Positions 41,718 through 50,045 of a DNA stretch of 64,000 bases are shown in pieces. The notes under the pieces are model-generated. The model ran no database searches. It was given only the letters and a program-made list of their open reading frames with translations, and had not been told where the DNA came from. The DNA lies in assembly GCA_046295215.1 (NCBI GenBank), contig JBKBNP010000014.1, positions 14,696-78,695 of the forward strand. Direction: 5' to 3'. This stretch comes from Szabonella sp046295215 (GTDB taxonomy: Bacteria > Pseudomonadota > Alphaproteobacteria > Rhodobacterales > Rhodobacteraceae). The translations under genes were made by a program, and so were the position numbers. How positions within the stretch are numbered: the stretch's first letter is position 1; every line of letters begins with the position of its first letter.

Positions 41718-44090
41718 ATGCCTAAAGATGGTGGCATCGGTGCAAGCACCAAACGGCGCGAGGACGTGCGCTTTCTGACCGGCAAGGGCCGGTATACGGA
41801 CGACATCAACATCCGGGGGCAGGCCTATGCGCATTTCCTGCGCTCCGAGGTTGCGCATGGCACGATCAACGGGATCGATACGGCGGCGGCCGAGGCGATG
41901 CCCGGCGTGTTGCGCATCCTGACCGCGGCGGATTTCGCGGGCGTCGGCGGGCTGCCCTGCGGCTGGCAGGTGACGGACCGTTTCGGCCAGGTGATGCAGG
42001 AACCGAAACACCCGGTTCTGGCCGATGGCAAGGTGCGCCATGTGGGCGACCCCATCGCCATGATCATTGCCGAAACCTATGAACAGGCGCGCGATGCGGC
42101 CGAGGCGGTCGAGGTGGACATCACCGAACTGACGCCGGTTCTGGACATGAAGGCCGCGATCCGGCCCGACAGCCCCAAGGTGCATGACGATCTGACCTCA
42201 AACCTTTGCTACGACTGGGGATTTGTCGAGGATAACAAAGGTGCTGTTGACGAGGCTTTCGCCAAGGCCGCGCATGTGACGACGCTGGAACTGGTCAACA
42301 ACCGCCTTGTCGCGAACCCGATGGAGCCGCGCGTTGCGGTGGGGGATTTCGAGAGCCATTCGGACCAGTATACGCTCTACACCACCAGCCAGAACCCGCA
42401 TGTGATCCGGCTTCTGATGGGCGCTTTCGTGCTGGGCATCCCGGAACACAAGCTGCGCGTCGTGGCGCCGGATGTCGGTGGCGGCTTTGGGTCCAAGATC
42501 TATCACTATGCCGAAGAGGCGGCGGTGACTTTCGCGGCCAAGCTGATCGGGCGGCCGGTGAAATGGACCTCCTCGCGGTCCGAGGCGTTCCTGTCGGATG
42601 CGCAGGGGCGCGACCATGTGACCAAGATCCAGCTTGCGCTGGACGCCGACAACAACTTCACCGCGATCCGAACAGATACCTATGCGAATATGGGGGCTTA
42701 CCTCTCGACCTTCGCGCCCTCGATCCCGACCTGGCTGCATGGCACGCTGATGGCGGGGAATTACAAGACGCCGCTGATCTATGTGAACGTCAAGGCCGTT
42801 TTCACCAACACGGTGCCGGTGGACGCCTATCGCGGTGCGGGTCGGCCCGAGGCGACGTTCCAGTTGGAACGGCTGGTGGACAAGGCCGCGCGGGAACTGG
42901 GCGTTGACCCGGTGGCGCTGCGCCGGCAGAACTTCATCACGCCCGACATGTTCCCTTATCAGACGCCGGTGGCCGTAGTCTATGACACCGGCAACTATCA
43001 GGCCACGATGGACAAACTGCTGGACATCTCGGACCATGCCGGGTTCGAGGCGCGGGCGGCGGAGTCGAAAGCGCGCGGCAAGCTGCGCGGCTTCGGCATC
43101 GCCCATTACATCGAAGCTTGCGGCATCGCGCCGTCAAACCTTGTGGGGCAGTTGGGCGCGCGGGCCGGGCTTTACGAATCCGCCACCGTGCGGGTCAATG
43201 CGACCGGGTCGATCAGCGTCTACACCGGCAGCCACAGCCATGGGCAGGGGCATGAAACCTCCTTCGCGCAGGTGGTGGCCGAGATGATCGGGATTGATGC
43301 GGGCCAGATCGACATCGTGCATGGCGATACCGCCAATTCGCCGATGGGCATGGGCACCTATGGCTCGCGGTCATTGGCGGTCGGCGGGTCGGCCATCGTC
43401 AAGGCAACCAACAAGATCATCAACAAGGCCAAGAAGATAGCGGCGCATCTTCTGGAGGCATCTGAGGGTGACATCGAGTTGAAGGACGGCAAGTTCAGCG
43501 TGGCGGGCACCGACAAATCGGTGGACTGGGCCGGGGTGACGCTGGCGGCCTATGTGCCGCACAACTACCCGCTGGAAAGTCTGGAACCGGGGCTGGAGGA
43601 GACGGCCTTCTACGATCCGTCGAACTTCACCTATCCCTCGGGTGCCTATGGCTGCGAGGTGGAGGTGGACCCGGAGACAGGAAAGGTCACGATCCTTGCC
43701 TTCACGGCTGCCGATGATTTCGGCAATATTGTCAACCCGATGATCGTCGAGGGGCAGGTGCAGGGGGGGCTGGCCCAAGGGATCGGGCAGGCGCTTTTGG
43801 AAAACTGCGCCTATGATGAAAACGGGCAGCTTCTGTCGGGGTCGTTCATGGATTACGCCATGCCGCGCGCCGATGACCTGCCGATGTTCACGGTGGACCA
43901 TTCCTGCATCACACCCTGCACGCACAACCCGCTGGGTGTGAAGGGCTGCGGCGAGGCGGGGGCCATCGGCAGCCCGCCTGCGGTGGTCAATGCGGTGATC
44001 GACGCGCTGCACCGCGCGGGCCATAGCCATGTGACCCATATCGACATGCCCGTGACGCCCGCGCGCGTCTGGGCCGCGATCAACGGCTGA
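41718..44090 (+). CDS. coxL: CO-dehydrogenase-family large (molybdopterin) subunit, form II
   Basis: A 790-residue molybdenum hydroxylase subunit. The active-site loop AYRGAGR (residues 370-376) is the form II signature; true form I CO dehydrogenases have AYXCSFR with the copper-binding Cys, which is absent here. The catalytic Glu lies in KGCGEAGAIGSPP near the C terminus, and GGGFGSKIYHYAEE is a standard cofactor-contacting segment. Form II enzymes oxidise a range of organic substrates, and CO oxidation by them is doubtful. No accessory maturation genes (coxD, coxE, coxF) are in the window. Confidence 0.93.
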   Translation: MPKDGGIGASTKRREDVRFLTGKGRYTDDINIRGQAYAHFLRSEVAHGTINGIDTAAAEAMPGVLRILTAADFAGVGGLPCGWQVTDRFGQVMQEPKHPVLADGKVRHVGDPIAMIIAETYEQARDAAEAVEVDITELTPVLDMKAAIRPDSPKVHDDLTSNLCYDWGFVEDNKGAVDEAFAKAAHVTTLELVNNRLVANPMEPRVAVGDFESHSDQYTLYTTSQNPHVIRLLMGAFVLGIPEHKLRVVAPDVGGGFGSKIYHYAEEAAVTFAAKLIGRPVKWTSSRSEAFLSDAQGRDHVTKIQLALDADNNFTAIRTDTYANMGAYLSTFAPSIPTWLHGTLMAGNYKTPLIYVNVKAVFTNTVPVDAYRGAGRPEATFQLERLVDKAARELGVDPVALRRQNFITPDMFPYQTPVAVVYDTGNYQATMDKLLDISDHAGFEARAAESKARGKLRGFGIAHYIEACGIAPSNLVGQLGARAGLYESATVRVNATGSISVYTGSHSHGQGHETSFAQVVAEMIGIDAGQIDIVHGDTANSPMGMGTYGSRSLAVGGSAIVKATNKIINKAKKIAAHLLEASEGDIELKDGKFSVAGTDKSVDWAGVTLAAYVPHNYPLESLEPGLEETAFYDPSNFTYPSGAYGCEVEVDPETGKVTILAFTAADDFGNIVNPMIVEGQVQGGLAQGIGQALLENCAYDENGQLLSGSFMDYAMPRADDLPMFTVDHSCITPCTHNPLGVKGCGEAGAIGSPPAVVNAVIDALHRAGHSHVTHIDMPVTPARVWAAING

Positions 44091-44103
44091 GGGAGGAAAA
44101 GCC

Positions 44104-44892
44104 ATGTATGACTTCGAATTCGTGAAACCCGCCTCCGTCGCAGATGCCGTGCAGGCCATGTCGGCCGAGGGCGCGCAGGCGCTGGCGGGCGGGCAGACGC
44201 TGTTGCCGACGATGAAGCAGCGACTCGCCTCGCCGGAAACGCTGGTGAGCCTGAGCGGAATAGCCGAGTTGAAAGGCGTCTGTCAGGGGGATGGCGGCAT
44301 CACCATCGGGGCGACAACCTGCCATGCCGATGTGGCCCGCGATGCCGCGAAATACTATCCCGCGCTGGCCGCACTGGCGGGCCAGATCGGCGATCCGGCG
44401 GTGCGCAACCGCGGCACCATCGGCGGCAGTCTCGCCAACAATGATCCCTCGGCCTGCTATCCTGCGGCAGCACTCGCCTCCGGGGCGACCATCGTGACCG
44501 ACCGGCGCGAAATCGCGGCGGAGGACTATTTCCAGGGCATGTTCGCCACGGCGCTGGAGGAGGGTGAGATCATCACCAGTGTCAGGTTCCCGGTTCCGCA
44601 GAAAGCGGCTTACCTCAAATTCGCGCAGCCTGCCTCGCGCTTTGCGCTGGTGGGGGTGTTCGTTGCGCAATTCGCCGACGGGGTTCGGGTCGCAGTGACG
44701 GGGGCTTCCAATAACGGGGTGTTCCGCTGGGCCGAGGCCGAGGCGGCGCTGTCGGGCAATTTCGCGGCGGCGGCGGTGAAGGGGCTGAAGGTGGCGTCCG
44801 ACGACATGATTTCCGACCTGCATGGATCGGCGGAGTATCGCGCGCATCTGGTGGGGGTGATGACGGCGCGGGCGGTGACGGCGGCGGGCTGA
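44104..44892 (+). CDS. coxM: CO-dehydrogenase-family medium (FAD) subunit
   Basis: A 262-residue FAD-binding subunit. AGGQTLLPTMKQRLASP is the first FAD-binding loop, and RNRGTIGGSLANNDP is the second, both complete. CO dehydrogenase and xanthine dehydrogenase medium subunits are about 280-290 residues, so the C terminus is slightly short, but the core domains are present. The start is 13 bases after the coxL stop behind GGGAGGAAAAGCC. It ends the cox operon and is followed by a two-hairpin repeat before the convergent glk gene. Confidence 0.92.
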   Translation: MYDFEFVKPASVADAVQAMSAEGAQALAGGQTLLPTMKQRLASPETLVSLSGIAELKGVCQGDGGITIGATTCHADVARDAAKYYPALAALAGQIGDPAVRNRGTIGGSLANNDPSACYPAAALASGATIVTDRREIAAEDYFQGMFATALEEGEIITSVRFPVPQKAAYLKFAQPASRFALVGVFVAQFADGVRVAVTGASNNGVFRWAEAEAALSGNFAAAAVKGLKVASDDMISDLHGSAEYRAHLVGVMTARAVTAAG

Positions 44893-44911
44893 GGGCACCA
44901 TCTTCGGGCCG

Positions 44912-44985
44912 GGAGGGGGCGCTGCCCCCGCCCGGTTTGCCAGAGGCAAACCGGGCGCCCCCGGGATATTTATGGACAGAAAAAG
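44912..44985. terminator. Two-stem terminator and intergenic repeat, copy 2
   Basis: GGGGGC-GCT-GCCCCC (44915-44929) is one hairpin, and CCCGGTTTGC (44931-44940) with GCAAACCGGG (44946-44955) is a perfect 10-bp stem with a 5-base loop. The tail GGGATATTTATGGACAGA and AAAAAGGGG follow from 44963. This lies between the convergent coxM and glk stops and can terminate both. The tail resembles copies 1 and 3 of the intergenic repeat. Confidence 0.65.
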
Positions 44986-44991
44986 GGGTTT

Positions 44992-45966
44992 TCAGCCTGC
45001 GTGGGCGAGATGGACGGCGCAGCCGGTGAGGGCAGCGTAATCATCCTCGATCACCAAGACGCTGAAATTGCGCATGAAACCGGCGAAGCGGCCCTTGTCG
45101 CGAAAGCCATCGGCAAAACCCATCGCGGCCAGATGCGGCGCGAAGGCGCGCGCGACGCCGCCGCAGAGATAGATCCCGCCGAAGGGCAGATGCACCAGCG
45201 CGAGGTTGCCCGCTTCGCTGCCCGCGAGCCGGGCGAAGAGGCGTCCGGCCTCTGTCGCGCGATCCCCGAGCGGGCCGTTGCCCGCCAGTCCTGCGGCAAT
45301 CTCGGCGGCGCTGCGCTCGTCGGGCGATCCGGCCTCAGCGCACACGAAGGCATAGAGCCGTTCCAGCCCCCGGCCTGACAGCACCTCCTCCACGCCCGGA
45401 AAGCCGTGGACGGTTTCCACGAAACGGGCGAGACGCAGATCCGCCTCATCCCGCACCGGCATGTTCACATGGCCGCATTCGGAAGCAACGACCAGCCGCC
45501 CGCCCGGGGTTTCATGCACCGGGGCCGCGTTGAACCCGGTTCCGATGCCGATCACCAGTTTCGTGGCGTTCGGGGGGCTGGTCGGGGCCTCGACAACCGG
45601 GGTCAGGCGCTCGGGCGCGATATGGCCGAGCGCATGGCCCTGGGCCTGAAGATCGTTGAGGATGGCGACCCGGCGCGCGCGCGTGGCCCGGGTGAGCGTA
45701 TCGGCGTCGATCGTCCAGTCGAGATTGGTCATGGTCGCCACGCCGTCGCGCACCGGCCCCGCGACGGCCACGCAGACCCCGGCGCATTCCCCCGATCCTG
45801 CGCCCTCCAGATAGGCGCGCAGGATCGCCGCCAGCCCCGGATGATCTGAATTGCTGAAGCGCCGGATCGTAGCTTCGCGGATCGTGCCGTCCATCGCCAG
45901 CGCGACGCGGGTATTGGTGCCGCCGACATCGGCGACGAGCATCGGGCGCGGGTCGGTCTGGGTCAT
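44992..45966 (-). CDS. glk: Glucokinase (ROK/Glk type)
   Basis: A 324-residue kinase phosphorylating glucose with ATP. The N-terminal phosphate-1 motif VADVGGTNTRVALA is clear, GIGTGFNAAPVHE is the sugar and phosphate-2 region, and SECGHVNMPV contains the conserved catalytic region. Length matches bacterial Glk. It is 12 bases downstream of the beta-glucosidase gene, so the two form an operon with aglR upstream. It supplies glucose-6-phosphate from glucose released by AglA or the beta-glucosidase. Confidence 0.94.
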   Translation of the reverse strand: MTQTDPRPMLVADVGGTNTRVALAMDGTIREATIRRFSNSDHPGLAAILRAYLEGAGSGECAGVCVAVAGPVRDGVATMTNLDWTIDADTLTRATRARRVAILNDLQAQGHALGHIAPERLTPVVEAPTSPPNATKLVIGIGTGFNAAPVHETPGGRLVVASECGHVNMPVRDEADLRLARFVETVHGFPGVEEVLSGRGLERLYAFVCAEAGSPDERSAAEIAAGLAGNGPLGDRATEAGRLFARLAGSEAGNLALVHLPFGGIYLCGGVARAFAPHLAAMGFADGFRDKGRFAGFMRNFSVLVIEDDYAALTGCAVHLAHAG

Positions 45967-45978
45967 CGAAAGGCTCCG

Positions 45979-47310
45979 TTACGCAAGCGGACGGGAGAGG
46001 GCGCGGCTCAGCGCGTGATAGGATGCTTTCGGGGTGCGCTGCAAGCTTTCGAAATCGACATGGACAAGGCCGAAGCGTTTGTCATAGCCGAGCGCCCATT
46101 CGTAATTGTCCAGAAGCGACCAGCAGAAGTAACCCTTGACCGGCACGCCCCCGGCAATCGCGCCGCGAACCTCGGCCAGATGGGCGGCGAGATAGGCGAT
46201 GCGGTCCTGGTCGGCAACCGTGCCGCCTGACAGTTGGTCGGGGGCGGCCATGCCGTTTTCGGTGATGTAGAGCGGCAGGCCGGGGGCGTGGTCTCGGTGG
46301 ATGCGGCGCAGGAAATGGCCGAGGCCCTGCGGGTCGATTTCCCAGCCCATTGCGGTTTTCGGCAAGGGGCCACCGGTTTCGGCGAGGGCGGGCCAGGGGC
46401 CGGCGGTTGGAGCGATGCGCTTGCAGGTATAGTAATTCAGCCCCAGCCAGTCGAGCGGGGCGGCGATTGCCGCCATGTCGTCCTGCCAGCCATGCGGCAG
46501 ATGCGGGGCGAGACCTTCCAGCACATCCTCCGGGTAACTCCCCTGACAGAAGGCCTGCACGAACCAGCGGTTGTAGATCCCGTCATAGAGACGTGCTGCG
46601 GCAAGTGCGGCGGGGCTGTCATCGGCGGGATGGGCATATTCGAAATTGCAGACCGCCCCGATATTGCCGATGCCGCGCGCGCGCAGGGCCGCGACGGCGG
46701 TGCCATGGGCAAGGCAGACATGGTGCATGGCGCGGGCGGCGGCACGGATGTCGCGCAGGCCCGGCGCGTGTTGGCCGAGGAAATGCGACAGCCAGGCCAC
46801 GCACCAGGGTTCATTGATCGGGGCCACCGACCAGAGCCTGTCGCCGATCCGGTCCACCAGCACCTCGGCATAATCGGCAAACCAGCCCGCAATGTCGCGG
46901 TTGCGCCAGCCGCCAAGATCGGCCAGCGGGGAAGGCAGTTCCCAGTGATAGAGCGTGAGCGCGGGCTTGATCCCGCGCGCCAGCATCCCGTCCACCAACC
47001 GGTCATAGAAATCGAGCCCTTGCGGGTTTGGCCGGCCGCGCCCTTCCGGCATCACCCGCGCCCAGGAGGCGGAAAAGCGGTAGGCTTCGAAATTGCCGTC
47101 GCGGATCAGGTCCAGATCCTCTGGCCAGCGGTTCAGGTGGTCGCAGGCGCGCGCGCCATTTTCACCCCGCACCACATTTCCGGGGGTGGCGGCGAAATCA
47201 TCCCAATGGGTGCGGCCTGCGCCACCCTGGGCATGGCCTTCGATCTGATAGGCGGATGTGGCCACGCCAAACAGGAAATCAGGCGGAAAATCAGCGCGTT
47301 GGGGCAACAT
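45979..47310 (-). CDS. GH1 beta-glucosidase
   Basis: A 443-residue family 1 glycoside hydrolase with no signal peptide. The acid/base Glu lies in APINEPWC and the nucleophile Glu in YITENGMA, and FLFGVATSAYQIEGHAQ is the family N-terminal signature. It would split beta-glucosides such as cellobiose to glucose in the cytoplasm. It sits 1 base from aglR and just before glk on the same strand. It is unusual in being paired with an alpha-glucoside uptake operon, so the regulator may handle both sugar types. Confidence 0.94.
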   Translation of the reverse strand: MLPQRADFPPDFLFGVATSAYQIEGHAQGGAGRTHWDDFAATPGNVVRGENGARACDHLNRWPEDLDLIRDGNFEAYRFSASWARVMPEGRGRPNPQGLDFYDRLVDGMLARGIKPALTLYHWELPSPLADLGGWRNRDIAGWFADYAEVLVDRIGDRLWSVAPINEPWCVAWLSHFLGQHAPGLRDIRAAARAMHHVCLAHGTAVAALRARGIGNIGAVCNFEYAHPADDSPAALAAARLYDGIYNRWFVQAFCQGSYPEDVLEGLAPHLPHGWQDDMAAIAAPLDWLGLNYYTCKRIAPTAGPWPALAETGGPLPKTAMGWEIDPQGLGHFLRRIHRDHAPGLPLYITENGMAAPDQLSGGTVADQDRIAYLAAHLAEVRGAIAGGVPVKGYFCWSLLDNYEWALGYDKRFGLVHVDFESLQRTPKASYHALSRALSRPLA

Positions 47311-47311
47311 G

Positions 47312-48343
47312 TTATCTCCGGTCCGGCGCGGGGCCGGTTGACTGGCCGATGATGAGATCGGCCTCCATCAGATTTTCACGAGGGGACGGATCGGAGCTTT
47401 CCAGAAGCCCCAGCAGCATGTCCGCCGCCTGCCGCCCGGCCTCGCGCACCGAGGACCGCGTGGCGGTGAAGATCGGCACATCCTCGCCATTGCGCAGATA
47501 GCTCAGATCGTCGTCATGGATGATGACCGACACGTCGCGGCCCATCTTCAGACCCCGATCCTCGATCGCGCGGCGCAGGCCGAGGGCGGAGATCATCGAC
47601 GAGACGATGAAGGCGGTGGGTGGGTCGGGCAGGTCCAACATCTCCCGCCCGGCGCGATGGCCCCGCGCCTCGGTCATTTCATCCGTGGCCATCAGCACCG
47701 GGTCGGGCGCGACGCCGCGCGCGGCGAGCGCGTCCAGATAGCCCTTTCGCCGGCGGATCGCGAAATCCATGAATTCAAGCCCGTTGACCAGGGCGATGCG
47801 CCGGTGCCCGAGGTCGAGCAGGAAACCCGTTGCCCGCTCGAAGGCGCGGCGGTTGTTCACATCGACCCAGGAATAGGGCAGGGCTGCACCTGTGGAGCGG
47901 CCATGCACGACGAAAGGCAGGCCGATTTCGGTCAGAAGGGCGATGCGCGGATCGTCGAGCCGGGGGGCGTGCAGGATTACCCCGTCGCAGGCACCGCGCG
48001 CGCGCAAGGCGCGATAGGCCGCCTCCTCTTCATCATCCGCGACAACGGAAATCAGCATGTCATAGCCCGAGCGCGAATAGACCTCTCCCGCACCGGCGAT
48101 GAAATCGGCGAAAATCGGGTTGACGATCTCGTGCCGGGTGGCCAGCGGGATCACATGGCCGATGGCCATGGCCCGGCCTGTGGCCAGCCGGATCGCGCGG
48201 GTGTTGGGCCGGTAATTGTGCCGCTTGGCGGCGGCCATGACCCGCTCGCGCGTTGCCTCGTTGACCTCCGGATAGCCGTTCAGGGCCCGGCTGACCGTGG
48301 TCGGCGACAGGCCGAGCCTGCTGGCGAGTTCCTTGAGGTTCAT
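47312..48343 (-). CDS. aglR: LacI-family regulator AglR
   Basis: A 343-residue repressor. The HTH is at residues 1-45 (MNLKELASRLGLSPTTVSRALNGYPEV), followed by the hinge helix and a periplasmic-binding-protein-like effector domain with DLGHRRIALVNG and ENLMEADLIIGQST at the end. Homologues in rhizobia and Rhodobacterales regulate the divergent alpha-glucoside operon aglEFGAK. A LacI-type box lies 10 bases upstream of its start (48353-48364) and another near aglE (48541-48552), consistent with autorepression and control of aglE. ATG 48343 was preferred to longer starts because the HTH begins there. Confidence 0.93.
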   Translation of the reverse strand: MNLKELASRLGLSPTTVSRALNGYPEVNEATRERVMAAAKRHNYRPNTRAIRLATGRAMAIGHVIPLATRHEIVNPIFADFIAGAGEVYSRSGYDMLISVVADDEEEAAYRALRARGACDGVILHAPRLDDPRIALLTEIGLPFVVHGRSTGAALPYSWVDVNNRRAFERATGFLLDLGHRRIALVNGLEFMDFAIRRRKGYLDALAARGVAPDPVLMATDEMTEARGHRAGREMLDLPDPPTAFIVSSMISALGLRRAIEDRGLKMGRDVSVIIHDDDLSYLRNGEDVPIFTATRSSVREAGRQAADMLLGLLESSDPSPRENLMEADLIIGQSTGPAPDRR

Positions 48344-48352
48344 GCCTGGCCC

Positions 48353-48364
48353 AAAACGGTTTGA
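48353..48364. promoter_or_regulatory. LacI-type operator candidate, agl box 1
   Basis: AAAACGGTTTGA, embedded in CCAAAACGGTTTGAA, differs at one base from agl box 2 (CCAAAGCGGTTTGAA). It lies 10 bases upstream of the aglR start codon, a position expected for autorepression. Confidence 0.6.
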
Positions 48365-48540
48365 ACTGCGTGGGAGAATAGCGCCGGTTGTGGTCCGCGT
48401 CAAAGGGTATACCGAAATTCCACGTTCATGAAAGGGCTTGGCACTGCCTGTTCGTTCAGTTTTTGACAGGATGGCGGTTGTGCCAAGGTCTTTATCGAAG
48501 GATTGACTCGACTGCTGCAATCAAGGATTGTGTGGTATCC

Positions 48541-48552
48541 AAAGCGGTTTGA
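48541..48552. promoter_or_regulatory. LacI-type operator candidate, agl box 2
   Basis: AAAGCGGTTTGA, 61 bases upstream of the aglE start, is identical to glg box 2 at 23308-23319. The aglR-aglE gap (48344-48612) contains no gene. It also holds TTGACA at 48463-48468 within the 12-mer TTTGACAGGATG shared with the glgP promoter region. Confidence 0.6.
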
Positions 48553-48612
48553 AAACGATTCTGCCGCAGGGAGGAAACGGCGCCGACGGGCGCGATCATC
48601 GGGAGGATGAGG

Positions 48613-49965
48613 ATGATGGCCAGATTGATGGCAGGCGCGGCCTTGATTGCGCTCATGGCGGGGGGCGCGCAGGCGCAGGCGCTCAAATTCGCGCCGGGCG
48701 AGGATGCGCGGTTCAACTGGGACAGTTTCGAGGCGTTCAAGGGGCGCGATCTCTCGGGCCAGCGCCTGCGGATCGACGGGCCCTGGGGCGGGGTGGACAA
48801 GCAGCTTTTTGAAAGTGTCATCGCCTATTTCGTGGCGGCGACCGGGGCGGATGTCGAATATACCGGCGGCGACGGGTTCGAGCAGCGCGTGATGATCGAT
48901 GTGGAGGCAGGCTCGCCCCCCGGTCTGGCCGTGGTGCCCCAACCGGGTCTGGCCGCCGATCTGGCCTCGCGCGGGAAGCTCGCGCCGCTGCCCGCGTCAG
49001 CCGCCGACTGGCTGCGCGAGAATTACGCTGCGGGCCAGTCCTGGGTCGATCTGGCCACCTACAAGGGCGCGGACGGGCAGGAGGCGCTTTATGGTTTCTT
49101 CTACAAGGTCGATGTGAAATCGCTGGTCTGGTATGTGCCGGAGAATTTCGAGGATGCGGGTTACGCCGTGCCCGAGACCATGGAGGAGTTGCGCGCGCTG
49201 ACCGAACAGATCGTGGCCGATGGTGACACGCCGTGGTGCATTGGTCTGGGGTCCGGTCCCGCGACGGGCTGGCCCGCGACCGATTGGGTCGAGGACATGA
49301 TGCTGCGGGTGAACACGCCCGCCGATTACGATGCCTGGGTGGCGAATGAACTGAAATTCGACGATCCCAAGGTGATTGCCGCCATCGAGGAATTCGGCTG
49401 GTTCGTGCGCAATGATGCCCATGTGGCGGGGGGGGCTGGCGCGGTCGGCTCCACCGATTTCCGCGACAGCCCCAAGGGTCTCTTCCAGTCGCCACCGCAA
49501 TGCTACATGCACCGGCAGGCGTCGTTCATCCCCTCCTTCTTTCCCGATGGGACGGTGGTGGGTGAGGATGCCGATTTCTTTTACTTCCCCGCCTATGAGG
49601 GCCGCGATCTGGGCAAGCCGGTGCTGGGGGCGGGCACGCTGTTCGTTGTGACCGAGGACAGCCCCGTGGCGCAGGCCTTCATCGAGTTCCTGCAAACCCC
49701 CATCGCGCATGAGGTCTGGATGGCACAATCAGGGTTCCTGACGCCGCACAAGGGCGTGAATCCAGAGGTTTATGGCGACCCGACCCTGCGCAAGATGGGC
49801 GACATCCTGCTGGAGGCCGACACTTTCCGCTTTGACGGGTCGGACCTGATGCCGGGGGCGATCGGGGCGGGCGTGTTCTGGACCGGGATGGTCGATTACA
49901 CCGCCGGCAAGGATGCGGGCGCGATTGCCTCGGACATCCAGCGCACCTGGGACAGCCTGAAGTGA
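48613..49965 (+). CDS. aglE: Alpha-glucoside ABC transporter, substrate-binding protein
   Basis: A 450-residue solute-binding protein of the family 1 extracellular type. It has an N-terminal signal peptide (MMARLMAGAALIALMAGGAQAQA). The mature protein shows VEYTGGDGFEQRVMIDVEAGSPPGLAVVPQPG and GGGAGAVGSTDFRD-type segments as in AglE. It delivers alpha-glucosides (sucrose, maltose, trehalose in characterised members) to AglF/AglG. ATG 48613 is preferred over 48607 because GGGAGG is 6 bases upstream. It starts the operon aglE-F-G-A-K. Confidence 0.93.
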   Translation: MMARLMAGAALIALMAGGAQAQALKFAPGEDARFNWDSFEAFKGRDLSGQRLRIDGPWGGVDKQLFESVIAYFVAATGADVEYTGGDGFEQRVMIDVEAGSPPGLAVVPQPGLAADLASRGKLAPLPASAADWLRENYAAGQSWVDLATYKGADGQEALYGFFYKVDVKSLVWYVPENFEDAGYAVPETMEELRALTEQIVADGDTPWCIGLGSGPATGWPATDWVEDMMLRVNTPADYDAWVANELKFDDPKVIAAIEEFGWFVRNDAHVAGGAGAVGSTDFRDSPKGLFQSPPQCYMHRQASFIPSFFPDGTVVGEDADFFYFPAYEGRDLGKPVLGAGTLFVVTEDSPVAQAFIEFLQTPIAHEVWMAQSGFLTPHKGVNPEVYGDPTLRKMGDILLEADTFRFDGSDLMPGAIGAGVFWTGMVDYTAGKDAGAIASDIQRTWDSLK

Positions 49966-50045
49966 TCTGACCCACATTCGGGACATCAAGATCCGGATTG
50001 CCCCCTGCGGGGCGATCCGGCCAGCGGCATCGGGGGAGGCGCTTC

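Noticed and set aside
41718..44090. True aerobic CO dehydrogenase (form I)
   Set aside because: The active-site loop is AYRGAGR and the copper-binding Cys is missing; gene order is S-L-M, not M-S-L.
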